DNA from: Hydractinia symbiolongicarpus
Taxonomy: Eukaryota; Cnidaria; Hydrozoa; Anthoathecata; Hydractiniidae
DNA length: 64,000 nucleotides
Direction: 5' to 3'
Assembly (NCBI RefSeq): GCF_029227915.1
Contig: NC_079876.1
Coordinates: forward strand, 14,570,001-14,634,000
Part shown: one piece after another, positions 46,114 through 57,371 of the stretch
How the letters are laid out: every line of letters starts with the position of its first letter
Position numbering within the stretch: the first letter of the stretch is position 1
Program-made: the position numbers and the translations under genes
The notes under the pieces: generated by a model
The model's input: only the letters and a program-made list of their open reading frames with translations
Databases searched by the model: none
Told to the model about the DNA's origin: nothing

Positions 46114-46353
46114 GTTCTTCTACATCAAAATATTGGAAACCCGGGGCTGCGATGCATTCAGATACGTGCTCGTCATCCCAGTTGTATCCGAACTTGCTTG
46201 TATTGTTATAAAGAATATAGGCAAGGCGTTTTTCCTAGAAACGCTGTCTCCCAAGATTCATTTCAGTTTGTTCTAGCTGGACGTATTTTGTTTGCTGGTT
46301 TAGCTAGATGTTTAATACTTGACTCCGTATTGCTCTGTTTGAATCAGTAAACC
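46114..46353. promoter_or_regulatory. Candidate bidirectional promoter between ATG4 and caspase gene 1
   Basis: Only 240 bp separate the two start codons, which point away from each other, so the upstream and 5' untranslated sequence of both genes must fit here (unless a noncoding exon lies elsewhere). The interval is richer in CG than its surroundings (for example CCCGGGGCTGCG near 46141). A TATAAAG occurs on the plus strand at 46207-46213, about 140 bp before the caspase ATG. Transcription starts are not visible from sequence. Confidence 0.55.
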
Positions 46354-49300
46354 ATGAGTGTAAACATTGGTGGAAACGTTGGTAATTTACAAGTTGCTAC
46401 AAATATTAATACAACAACAACTCAAAATTTTATTGACAGCACACCACAAGACGCTGTGTCTTCATCTTCGCCTCAACCATCTTCAGTCACTGGCACACCA
46501 CTACAAACCAGAAATTGGCCAGGAACTATAAATGAAACTGCAGAACCCCAAAATCAAGGTAGTTAAGGTTTTTTAACAATATATAGCTATGTAACTGTTT
46601 TTTTTAAATACCTTTTTGAATATTAATAGCGATATATTTGGTAATTCAGATTTTTAATACTCAACATTAAAACAATGTATTTATATCTGGTATATAGGAG
46701 CCTTTTTCGGTCATATTAACAGGATATTGTCAGTTAACAGTATATTGTTCACAAGAGGGGGAGAGGGTCAAGAGCATACAAAACTGTTAAGGGTCTGGAA
46801 AGTTTTATAAGAGTGAGGGTCTAGAAAGTCGTATAAGTTCACACACATTTCAGTAAAAGTTATCTAAATCGCTTTATGCCAATTCTAGGATGCTACTTGA
46901 ATTCCGCTACGTTATCCAACCTCTGCTTATTGCAGAAGCTATCCACCCCTCTGATGACATGTAAATTTGCCGGGTTATGTGAAAGTTTGCCATATTGTTT
47001 GTGAATGTCTGTCATTGTGTTTAAATTCACTATTCTTTTACTTAAAGTTAAGGTTAAGGTTAATTTACATCAATCGCCTAATTTAAATTAATTAAGCATA
47101 TACAAAGCACTTATAACTTTAAGGCCAAAAATCTTAAAAACTTGCAGGAATAATTGATTTCATGTCCCATATGGGTAACTAAGGACCACCTGACACCAAC
47201 TTTGACCAATTTCTCGAAGCTGGGGTGAACATTTTCATTTCGGAACAGATTGGTTGATGACGTCATCAAAGAACCATTAAACTCCAATATCTCGTAATTG
47301 TTCCTTAAAAGTACATGATTCTATACATTTTCTTGATCAGCATTTCATGCCCTAAATAATAGAGACAACGGTCAACAAAGTTAAAATTTCTTGTATATTG
47401 GTAGGACTAATATTAATGGAAATTAGTAATAATGGATAATAGAATTATTTAAAATTAAAAAAACAATACTACTAAACAACTAAATTATGACACCTAAGGA
47501 TCGAAAAATCTGATGTGAAGAACTTATACAACCATCTGCGAATCTTCACTACATGCTATATTGGAGTATATGCAATGTGGTTAATGTCATGTATGAAAAT
47601 AAGGCCTTGTACTTAGTGATGGTTGCCAGGAGTCTTAATTTTGTAAGTGGAAAACTTACCTGCAAGATGAACTTATACAACTAACTGCCAGACTTTCAAA
47701 GTTTCATCATTAAAAGATATTTTGACCCTCCACAGCCTACACACCATCTTTCTCAAGCTAGATTGATTTTCTCCATTAAAAAAATAAAATAAAAACTGTT
47801 GCTGCTTCTGAGGAACAGCAATGTCAGCGTCTAGACATCCCTAAGGAATGTGTTTATTTTGTAGTGTGTATAGTTTATTTCTGTTGTGTGTTGCAAGTTT
47901 CAAGTTTTATGTTAAATGTTACACATCATTAACTTTATGTTACATGTTAGCATTTTAATGTATGGTATTGCTTTCTTGTTCCTCTGTTCTTATGTCTGTT
48001 AACAGCCCATTGTGATACTTGTAAAGTTCTTTTGTTTTTTGTATTATTATTTTGTTGTGTTTTACATTTTTAGCTTATAGTGGATTCATGTGTGTGTGTT
48101 GTTACTTAGTATGTGTGTATAGCTTGCATGTGATGTTGTTTGGTGGTGGTTTAGTGAAAGTGGTTTACGTTTATGGATTAAAAACTATTGTTTGTGGCAT
48201 TAGTTTGTTTCGGTTTAAACCTAACCAATAGTGTCGACTTGTGTGTGTGTGTGACACTAATATAATATAATATTTATCTATTGTCGGATTAACCTCTAAA
48301 ACTTTTTAAAAGCTTCACAATGGTAGCATAGTTGCTATGAAGAACACAATTGTGAGCCAGCAAGTTGATTTTTATGACCTGTTCTAGTTTAGGGGTTCGG
48401 TTAAGAGATTGGGTAGGGGATTACAAACAACAAAATCCCAATAATGGGACCCAAAATAATTTTTTTTTTAAATTTCTAGTTATAAGTTTTTGGTTAAATG
48501 TAGGAATTTTTTTTGATCTTGAAATTAAATTTTGTTTTCATTAGTTTAGATTTAAATATTTAATTTTTTCTCAATGCACATGCGGTAACAAAAAAGCTTG
48601 GGAGATTCTTGCGCTTTAGCGAAAAGCGCAGGCACATAGAAACAACCATTTTATATTGAAGAAGAACTACTTTGTTCATCACTAACATACGGCCTGGCAG
48701 TGAGCGGGATTTGATCAGCGGTCCCCTGAACTGGGAGCTGCCGGCGAACCCACTACACTGCGTGCAGCAACTTTTTTATGTCTATAGCAAGTGACTTTGA
48801 GTTATTGTGAATTTCATGTGTGCCCATGAATGCTGGAAATTTTATTTTTTATACAGCGGGAAAAGGAATAATTATACAGAAAAGACCAAAGGAAGCAACA
48901 GGTATGAACCTTTCTCTTTTCAAATAAGTGTATGCTTTTGTGACCAGTATGCATTGTGAAATGATAAATGTTTTACCTTATTAAGAAAAAGTAATTTTTG
49001 CAGATATAACCACAACTAATCCATAATTAACAACAAGAATAATTTTACAAATACCTCAATGGATTAATTTTCGCAAGAGCCAATTTTGGTGAGAACTAAT
49101 ACTAGCGAAAAATGTTTTAAGAAAAAAAATAAATAATATTTTAATTAATTACGCACCAATTACGCAGTAAGTTTCCTAATAATTTCATCGGGAACTTATT
49201 TTTTCAAAATTGACATTTCAGAATTTTATTTTGCCTATCCTGCGTAATAAATTAGTATAACGTAAGTTACCTCTGTCTTAAGGTCACGGTACCAACTATG

Positions 49301-50176
49301 ACTGACGAAGTGTACATATTTAGATATCTAATTTGCTTCCTAACCCGAATAACCAAGCCATACTTTATTTTATTCTTCATAGGAACAGAGCTTGTCACCG
49401 CCTTCCTGGAAGAGCCTGCAAACTTTCTTCACAATATGAGCGATGGCTATGTTTTGGTGATAAACAACGAAGATTTCACTCAAAATCCTCGACATGGCTC
49501 CTCTGAAGATGTTAGGTTGTTGCGGGAGTTTTTTCAAGAAAAACTGTGTTGGCCAGATTTTCATTTAGAAACGGATAAAACTGTGGAAGAAATGAGGAAG
49601 ATTGTAAAGAGAACATCACAAACCGATTTTCAAAGATTTTCTGCATTTTTTATGTTTATATTAAGCCATGGGTGTGAAGAAGGAATCTATGGGATACAAC
49701 AAGGAGTGATAAAAGTTGATGAAATCATCAAACATTTTTCTGGTGACAAATGTCCATCCTTGTTGAACAAGCCGAAAATTTTTTTTATGCAGGCCTGCCG
49801 CGGAGATATGGACGACGAAGGGTACAGCCTACAGAGGGATAAAATAGAAAATAATTTTACAAACAGGATTAACATTCCTAATTTCAGTGATTTTCTCATT
49901 GCATATCCGTGTGTTCCTGGCTACACGGCTCTGCGCACGAGGAAAGGGACTGTTTTTATCAAGACATTGGTTCATATTTTAAAACACTTTTGCGATAAAG
50001 AACATCTTGTAGATATGTTAATTAGAGTCAACTACATCGTTGCTGGAACAAATAATCTCCAAACCATTAAAAGCATGCCGTGTGAGGACATCAGATTACG
50101 TATGAAATGCTATTTTTATCCGTTTTTCGATAAAGTCATAAAGAAATTTGAACTTGGTCACGAAGAAGAATCATAA
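46354..50176 (+). CDS. Caspase gene 1, catalytic residues present, three exons
   Basis: Exons 46354-46558, 48857-48901 and 49383-50176, both introns phase 1, give 347 aa. Residues 1-83 are Ser/Thr/Asn/Gln-rich with no recognisable CARD, DED or death fold. The last exon holds a whole caspase domain: EPANFLHNM, GYVLVINNEDF, RHGSSEDVRLL (S1 arginine region), SAFFMFILSHG with catalytic H179, FFMQACRGD with catalytic C222, then the small subunit DFLIAYPCVPGYTALR and CYFYPFFDKV. The usual WR after PGY is here ALR. The p20/p10 linker is very short (from DMDDEG to NIPNF). Caspases cleave after Asp; a single-exon domain with a short linker and no recruitment domain suggests an effector-type enzyme. 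The open frame begins at 49298, but 49298-49382 is intron read-through. Upstream it is head-to-head with ATG4. Confidence 0.88.
47080..47400. repeat. Dispersed repeat copy in caspase gene 1 intron
   Basis: ACTTTAAGGCCAAAAATCTT, GGGTAACTAAGGACCACCTG, ATGACGTCATCAAAGAACCA and AAAAGTACATGATTCTATAC match the modules at 37060-37340 in the same orientation. The copy is inserted in intron 1 of the caspase gene. Confidence 0.7.
48640..48770 (-). repeat. tRNA-derived SINE, family 2 copy b
   Basis: Reverse-complement relative of the element at 42905-43035: GAAGAAGAACTACTTTGTTC, GAGCGGGATTTGATCAGCGG and GAACCCACTACACTGCG. It lies in caspase gene 1 intron 1, about 90 bp before the small second exon. Confidence 0.65.
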
Positions 50177-50319
50177 GGGCCGTTTTTAAAAAACTGCCTT
50201 TTAGATCCCTACATTATTTGTGGTTGACGTGTTTTTCGTGAACTTTATTGTAAATTTTAATTTGTTATGTGCCAATTTCGTTCCTGATGTGTGGCCTGTT
50301 AGTCGCATTATTCCTGCAT

Positions 50320-50590
50320 TCGCGCAAAAACCTTCGTTATTGCGCGAAATTTAATACGCGCAAAATACGTTCATATTCCCATTGCGCAAAATACGTTCAT
50401 ATACCCATTGCACGAAAATTAATACGCGCAAAATACGTTCATATTCCCATTTATTTCTCGCGAAATACGTTCACATTGCCATGGCGCGAGAATTAATTGC
50501 GCGCGAAATACGTTCACATTGCCATTGCGCGAAAATTAATTGCGCGCGACTTAAGTTTATATTGCCATTGTGCGAAAATTAATACGAATA
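50320..50590. repeat. GCGCGAAATACGTTCACATTGCC-like tandem repeat downstream of caspase gene 1
   Basis: GCGAAATACGTTCACATTGC, CATTGCGCGAAAATTAATTG and similar blocks recur about six times over 270 bp with spacing of roughly 20-60 bp. The GCGCGAAAATTAATTGCGCG core is nearly palindromic. The array lies within 150 bp of the stop codon, so it may be in the 3' UTR. Confidence 0.7.
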
Positions 50591-50599
50591 AGGTATACT

Positions 50600-53147
50600 C
50601 AGCGTCTGGTCTGCCAGTGTGTTTATAAGGGTATTATTTTTTAGGAGTTTTTTAAAATGTCCCGAAATGTTTAAAAATTATTCTTGTTCATCTGTACTTT
50701 ATTCTACTGAAAAATACATTATTTTACAAAAAACTCTCATCTTTATAGGTTTGCCTTTTCATAGCTAATTAGCAAATATTTCTTGGGTTTAAGGCAATAA
50801 ATAACAAATTAAATTTGATAAATTTTCTCCATGATCTTTGTCACAGCATCTGTTGTGGTCTGAAGATGCTCGATAAATGTTCTGAATCGACCCTTCTTAA
50901 AACTTATTATGCTCTGTGTAAATTTAGTTGACTTGAAATTTTTTGTATGGTTATATGAGGTTTACTAAAGCGAAAATGGTGACAGTACACGCAGCTATCT
51001 TCCGTAACTATCTTATGGGAGGAGGGTTAATTTTGTGAATTTTACATAAAATTTCGAAGTTTGTACCCGTGAAATGTTTTTAACTATAAAAAAGATAGGT
51101 ACCGACCTAAATTTAAGATAAAAGACAAGGAAATAAAACAGATGTTAAATTTTCAGCCATCTGCAAAAATTAATGAGCGCGACAACTTCATACAGCCACC
51201 GATTCACGAGAATCAATACTCACAAAAATGCAACATTTTTTGAGAATCGCGAAAATTAATCTTTTAAAGACTTTGCTGGGATTAATTATTAACGAGATTA
51301 TTTTTCGCGAATTTTGCGATTTTTTGCGGATTTTTCGAATTAAAGTCTACGCGAAAATAAATATAGTACCATTTGCGGAAAAAAATCCCCCAAAAAAATT
51401 ATTCAAAATCTCCCAAAAAAATTATCCAAAATCTCCATTATTTGTAAGGTTCTTGATGCTTCCGTGTGCTAAACATAATTTTTCATCTGCCCACCTTCGT
51501 CGCTAAACGTGGCACTATCTTTCAACAGCTGAATTTGTAGATTAGAAAGAACTCTAAAGATAATAATAAAATAAGCAAAATAAAGTCTACTGTTTTCCTT
51601 GTTTTTATCCAAATTTCAAAATTTGTTTTTTGGTGCATTTGAATTTTCATTTTTCGAACTTTTTTGTTCCATTTGCTGTGTAGTTGAACCCTTAGAAAAA
51701 GTCGCAAGGGTCCGAGATAAAGAAATCTGCGAGATAAGGAGTTGGAGATAAAGAAAGAAAAATAGCTTAGAGCGTGCACAGTGCCAAGGGACTGAGAGTG
51801 TTATTCGAGATAGAGAAGTTGAGATAATGAGTTCCATAGTCACTTGTACCTTAGGGAATTAGCTGGTTTTCCTGATAAAATAAGTAAATCGGAGAGAAAA
51901 TAGTTTAAATCGTTTTTAAAAAAAGAAAAATCGAAATTTCGCAAAAATTAATTTTCGCGGCTATTTATCAAACTTTCTTCCTTTAAACATTATTGTCTAC
52001 GATTTACTAAAGCATGAGAAAAATTTATTGCGAATATTAAACTCCAAAATTTGTTGAAAATTGAAAATATTAAATACTAAGCCAGTTCTTAGATTTCCTG
52101 TATTTTGGGTTACAAAAATTTGCCCCATTTTGTTACCTCCCTATACTTAGGTTTGTGAGAATATAAGTTGTAATAAAATCAGAATGAAGAAATTTCAGAT
52201 CTGCACAGAAACTACGCATACACATTTTTCAGCCAATCAGAGCATTGTAATTGTTTATTTTGCTCGATATTCCAAGCTAAATTCCAAGCTAAAAGAAAAC
52301 AAAGCAAACTTTTAAATCTCAAGCTATCACAATGTCGATTCAAATGGTTTTTGATACTGTAGGAGTTGAGTGATTCTATTGAAAGTGAATTTTAGAATTT
52401 TGGATGGGTGCTAGTAAGTTAAGGAAGGTGTTAGGTCTGGGATGAAGGAGGGGGGACACGCCAATAATAAAGGATGGGAGGGGGGGACACGTCAATAATA
52501 AAGGATGGGAGGGGGGGAAATTGTACCATCTTTGAACACAATACCTTTGATTTGTTTTGACTTGTTTTGTTACAAAATATAAATTATTTTTTATTACATA
52601 GATACAATTACAATTCCTTATGTTATTTTTGGAACTTTTATTCAATATGGACTTTTATTTCATTTCTCATTTTATAATGAAAATTCTTCTAATTTGACCG
52701 GGTAATTGAGGGGGCGCGGGGGACAATTTTTTAAATATATAGGGTAGGTATGAATAAATTGGGATGTGTTATAAATTTATTATTACTATTATTATTACTA
52801 TTGTTAAATTTATTTACTCAGGGAAGCCTTTTCAGTTACTATTGGTACTGCTATCAACGAGGGTCCTGCAAAGGGGGTCCTGGTGAATATAAAGCTTCTA
52901 TTTACAAAAGTCCTGCAACCGCTCAACTAGACAACCGCCTAAGATATCAATCCTATTCTCATGCTGAACGCTAAGCAAAAAGGATAGATGCACACTTTTA
53001 TAGTTTGACTCAGCCTTGGTTTGAACTCAAGACCTCCCGCACTGGGAGCTAACGCTCTATCATAAGGCTACTAGTCAGTTTTTTGAAATTTAGTTCAACA
53101 ACTGGATATTTTTTAAGTAAAGTTCTTCCAATCAAACTGTTTTCTAG
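50600..53147. other. Intergenic between caspase units 1 and 2
   Basis: No exon was recognised. An AATAAA at about 50796 could serve caspase gene 1. At 52435-52515 a GGATGGGAGGGGGGACACGT-type unit is repeated two to three times (G-rich). Hydrophobic open frame 52750-52974 runs into a SINE and is not called. If caspase unit 2 has its own start exon, it should lie here, but I could not find one. Confidence 0.4.
52985..53075 (-). repeat. tRNA-like SINE remnant
   Basis: On the minus strand GTAGCCTTATGATAGAGCGT, AGCTCCCAGTGCGGGAGGTC and TTGAGTTCAAACCAAGGC resemble a tRNA head with A box (TATGATAGAGCG) and B box (GAGTTCAAACC). It lies just before the first exon of caspase unit 2. Confidence 0.5.
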
Positions 53148-55259
53148 GTCACGATGTTTCAGAGGAGGCAGTGAGAGCGGGACTGGATGCAAGCCGAGGT
53201 AAACTTTAAACTAACTACAAAATGTATTGCTGACGTTAGCATAACCATTTTTCATGAACTTGTGGGCCTTCCTGCGTCCACCTGCGTGAATTATTTTAGT
53301 GTGCTGGCGTGCTTAACAATGTAACTAGCTAGCAACTTTTTAACGCTGGCTGCCTGGTCACTGCAGAGCATTGACTGTTTCACACTTTTTCTATATTTGA
53401 AAAATGAGAAAAAAACTCCATTCGTCCCAATGTCTTTGTCCAAGGTTGTAGAATTTCGTTTTACCCACCAACTTAGCCTAAATGATATGTTTTTTATCTG
53501 CTTTTCTCTCGTTGATTAGAGAGAACTCACTTTGCAGTCTCAGACTTCATGCATGAACTAACTTGGTTGTCTTGTGGTACGGAGCAGAATAGATGAAAAG
53601 CAACTTCTTTTACTCTCCATGTAGTACAAGTGAATTCTGTAAACCATTTCTTCTTGTACCATCAAAACTTGCTGATCAGATACTTGCTCCTACAATATAC
53701 TGACTTTAGCATAATTTTGATATTTTTTTCCTCTTTTTTCAGTATGAATTAACTCTTAACCAAATCATACCATTTCTCAAAACCACTTATCATCCTTCCA
53801 ATAATTTCATTTGTTTTTTGTAAAATTTATAAAATTGCTGACGTTGGCACAAAAATCTATAATTTAGCATTCTCTGTCATACAACGAAACAGTAGTGTTC
53901 TCGATATCTATTTTTGTTTGTTTGTTATTTCTTTCAGATAAAAAAATGTTTGTTACTACAATATATTCAATGAGCCCCGCCCACCAAGAAGGGACTCCTC
54001 TTGAACTAAGATGTGAGGTATATTTCTCTTTTTAAAGCTTGACCTATATCAACAAAAAAAACGCGCGAAAATTAAAAAAAAGGTTACTGTGAGAAGCAAA
54101 AAAATGCTTGTTAGTAAATTCACGTTCAATGTTTTTACATCCCTTCCTGCCAGGACCGGATTACAAACCCTATCTTCCGCAGCCCTTTTTGGTAGAAAGT
54201 GAGTTTGACGGAATTGGCGGTACTTAATTTTGCGGATAACAAAAATAACAAATACAGTGTTTGTAAGTAAATTCACGTTCAATGTTTTTAAATGTCGCTT
54301 TTGCTTTTAAATGTTCCGCAGTTTACGCTGTTCATGATTGAATTGCCCCGCAAGATTCATTGCCTCTTTTTTTAAAATAATTTTAATTTTGTTTCTGTTT
54401 TTGTTTTTGTCTCGTTTATGCGGTTGGTTGTTTATTTGTATTAGAGGAACATTTAATCGAGACATGGCTACAACAACTCGAGCCTCCAGGGTTTTTACAC
54501 GACATGGTGAAAGGTTACGTGTTGATTATAAACAACGAATTATTCCCTCGACCAGAACGATGCCGAGATGGTTCTTGTCAAGACGTTGAAAAACTACGAC
54601 ATTTTTTTCGCAACGTCGTTCACTGGAACGAAGATGACATTCAAATCGAGATGAATAAAACAGCAAACGAAATGAGAAATATTGCTAAACGCGCATCTGG
54701 GAAAGATTTTTCGAGTTATTCTGCGTTTTTCTTCGTTGTGCTGAGTCATGGTTCCCAACATGGCGTATTAGGTGTGGATGAGGAAACCGTTGACGTGCAG
54801 GATATGGTTCGCTTTTTCGCAGCAAACAAGTGTCGATCGCTTGCTGGAAAACCTAAAGTTTTTATAATGCAGGCTTGCAGAGGCGATTTAAGCGACGATG
54901 GGGTCACATTGATCCAAACAGATGCCATTTGTGAAGAGCGTTCCCCGATGATCAACATCCCAGCGTTAAGCGACTTCCTTATCCTTTATCCGTGTATCCC
55001 AGGATACACCGCGCTGCGCAATGAAACATACGGGACATATTTTATTCAGGCATTGGTACATGTGTTTACCTTGTACCATGACAAAGAACATTTGATTGAT
55101 CTCCTCCTCAGGGTGAATTATATTGTAGCGAATACTGAGTGTACACCAGAACAGAAGAGTATGCCATGTCAAGACATGCAGTTGAGAAAAAAGTGTTATT
55201 TTCACACCTATTTTTTGAAACTACGAAGAAAATTGCAAGAAAGAAACATAATCAAGTAG
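53148..55259 (+). CDS. Caspase unit 2, catalytic residues present, start exon not found
   Basis: The large exon starting at 54445 (or 54447) and ending at 55259 encodes a full caspase domain: EHLIETWLQQLEPPGFLHDM, GYVLIINNELF, SAFFFVVLSHGSQHGV (catalytic His), KVFIMQACRGDLSDDG (catalytic Cys), DFLILYPCIPGYTALRN, YFIQALVHVF. QTD before AICEERS is a plausible linker cleavage site. Two upstream exon candidates have good splice signals: 53148-53198 (HDVSEEAVRAGLDASR, phase 1 in and out) and 53938-54017 (KKMFVTTIYSMSPAHQEG, phase 1 in, phase 0 out). No ATG exon was found before them; the first ATG in the large exon (54504) would remove the N-terminal strand. It may use the exon at 46354-46558, which ends in phase 1, or an unseen first exon. 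About 60 % similar by eye to unit 3. Confidence 0.75.
54112..54300. repeat. Duplicated segments upstream of caspase unit 2 main exon
   Basis: AAATTCACGTTCAATGTTTT occurs at about 54116 and again at about 54270. Between them GGTAGAAAGTGAGTTTGACG and TTAATTTTGCGGATAACAA match a copy at 58850-58900 beyond unit 3, same orientation. It is a dispersed repeat that brackets units 2 and 3. Confidence 0.6.
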
Positions 55260-55407
55260 TTTGTGAACCCTTCCACGTTTTTGTTCCGTTTTTGTTGCAG
55301 TTTGTGTCAGCCCTACAAAGGAGATATAACTTCTTTAAATTTGTTCAAATGTTTAACAAAGATTGATCGGTTAACTAAATCTGCACCGGAGTGACGATTT
55401 GCCCCAT

Positions 55408-55470
55408 GGACGGATAGCCGAGTTAAAATCGAGAAGCTTGAAGTACGTTGGTTTGAATACCACTTTGTCC
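55408..55470 (+). repeat. tRNA-like sequence, probably SINE or tRNA pseudogene
   Basis: GGACGGATAGCCGAGTTAAA begins with an A-box-like TAGCCGAGT. GTTGGTTTGAATACCAC contains a B-box-like GGTTTGAATACC. The ends GGAC and GTCC could pair, but at about 63 bp it is too short, and the anticodon arm is not convincing. Confidence 0.4.
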
Positions 55471-55848
55471 GGAAATTTAGTTAAGTACATAGGTACAGAT
55501 ACTGTACGATTTTTTAAAATGATTATTACTACCCCTGTGGTTTTCGACCGTCTTCGTAAATAGGCAATTTAAAACGAACGCATAAACAAGACAACCTCTT
55601 TTCCAGACCACCTTTCCTTGTCCTGATGTCAATGGGATAGAAGACACCCTGGGGAAGAGAATGTCTATCTTTTTTAATGGATGGTGAGGCGAAAAGAGAC
55701 AAAAAGGCGCTTGTTTTTTTTTATAAAAATTTGAGTTTTTCGTCACCGAAAAAATTACGTTTTTTTATTGTCTGTTGTGTTATTTGTGCGTTTTGTTTTT
55801 AATTCGTTTTTAGATTTTAAATTACTACACATTTTTTGTATTTTTTTG

Positions 55849-55849
<1 letters not shown>

Positions 55850-55902
<53 letters not shown>
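55850..55902. repeat. (AT)n microsatellite
   Basis: About 26 uninterrupted AT dinucleotides between a T-run and TTCTAGTG. It produces isoleucine/tyrosine-rich open frames on the minus strand that are not genes. Confidence 0.98.
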
Positions 55903-55904
<2 letters not shown>

Positions 55905-56509
55905 TAGTGTTTTCAATACTTCCAGACCCATTTTTTCCTTGTAATTTAAATGTAGTTTTGGTACAAGCTGGGAGAATAGAAGGAGAAATTTGAAACCCAA
56001 AATATTGATTTCTTCTTAAATCTCCAAAACATCTCATGCAATGTAGAAATGTCGATTCTTTGAAAGTATTTATATTTAATTACCACTGAGGCTTCAAATT
56101 TTCCCTCCTAAAATAGGGGATGATTTTTATTCTTTTTTAAATGTTTCTTCAAATGTGGTCCCTAAATTGTCGTAAAGTTTTAAAGTTTTGTCACTATCCT
56201 GAAAAGACACTAAGACGAACTATAAAAACTTTTTTTGTTGTTTGCGATTTGTGTTAAAGTATTCTTAGTCTTTCTACTCCGCTATTCTAGTTTTTAGAAA
56301 TACAAGGTTTACAAGACTCTATTACAAATTAATATTATTACTTAAAAAAATATCAATTATTCGCAGGAAGAAAATTTGGCGAACGTTGTTAGTTTTTGTT
56401 ATTTCTGTGTGTCTTCCTCCAAGGTCAATTTCACGAAAATTATATGGAAACTCGAAATTCGTCAAAATAATTTTCGCGAAATTTGTGTGAAATGATTTGC
56501 ACTGATTCT

Positions 56510-56585
56510 CTTCTGATATACCTAGGAGAGTAGGATATACCGAAAAGGGTAGGATATACCTAAGAGGGTAGGATATACAAAGAGC
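56510..56585. repeat. Short tandem repeat, about 18-bp unit
   Basis: AGGATATACC(T/G)AAGAGGGT occurs about four times in a row (GATATACCTAGGAGAGTA, GGATATACCGAAAAGGGT, GGATATACCTAAGAGGGT, GGATATACAAAGAG). It lies between caspase units 2 and 3. Confidence 0.8.
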
Positions 56586-57371
56586 TTGTAGTAATAGATA
56601 TGTAAATTTCAACTTTAGCACACTTTGTATCACATCTCCTATATAAAAGCACTTAAATAACAGTATAAATTGAGCGAAAAAGTCATTAAATTTTCTTAAC
56701 GCGAAATCCGTGAAATTTAATTCTCGCAAAAAAAGTTACCAAAAAAAATCACGAGAATTAATCATCAAAAGTTTCATCGAATCATAGAGATAGAGGCAAT
56801 TTACCAACCCCGTTCCCAGGGCATTTTGACTTGTTAATAAAGTTGACTTCGTAATAATGGCTCAGGGGCCACAAGACCTTGGGGACAAGGTAGGCTATTT
56901 ACCTTCTTTTACCTCCACGATCACATTTATAACAGCTTTGAATTATTAGAGGCTTTAATTCAGTAATCTTGTAAGATACAGTCTACAATATTACAATCGT
57001 GTAGCCGTAACAGCGTTTTCTTACGGAACATGTTTCGTCGAAATAATCAGTTATAAAAAATACACCAGAAAAGAAAGGTTTTTGGTTTCCGTAGTTTCAA
57101 CGCTGAGCATTTAGACTTTGCAAAGAAGAATCTCCCTCGTTTTTTGGATAATAACTTGCAACTTTGCCAATATGTTTTGGAAAAGTGCTTGAAATTTTTT
57201 GTTTTTTGCATTTCCCCCAACAGTTTTTATATTGTAATATATTCTTGTTGTTTATTGTTACAGGCTGGACAACATGACATGAATACGTTGACCGACGACG
57301 CGACAAAGTGTTTCAAACTTAAACTCACCCGCAGATGCTTTTTATATACGTGTTCTGTATTTTGTTGTTAG

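Larger units (their letters stand above)
55260..57371. other. Intergenic between caspase units 2 and 3
   Basis: Contains a tRNA-like stretch at about 55408-55470 (GGACGGATAGCCGAGTTAAA and GGTTTGAATACCACTTTGTCC), an (AT)n run at 55850-55902, an 18-bp tandem repeat at 56510-56580 and a weak GGGACAAGG-family fold-back at 56800-56910. A 135-codon minus-strand frame at 56729-56322 overlaps the tandem repeat and has no recognisable domain. No start exon for unit 3 was recognised. A CAG acceptor at about 57262 opens no usable frame. Confidence 0.4.

Noticed and set aside
49298-49382. Hydrophobic N-terminus of the open frame before caspase gene 1 exon 3 (possible signal peptide)
   Set aside because: It is intron read-through: a good acceptor at 49381-49382 joins in phase 1 to upstream exons.
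54338-54589. 83-codon open frame over the start of caspase unit 2
   Set aside because: It is out of frame with the caspase domain and consists of intron plus exon sequence.
55408-55470. Functional tRNA gene
   Set aside because: Too short and the anticodon arm is unconvincing; more likely a SINE or tRNA pseudogene.
57335-57371. MLFIYVFCILLL start before caspase unit 3, resembling a signal peptide
   Set aside because: It ends at a TTAG acceptor aligned with the acceptors of units 1 and 2; most likely intron sequence, although a start here cannot be fully excluded.
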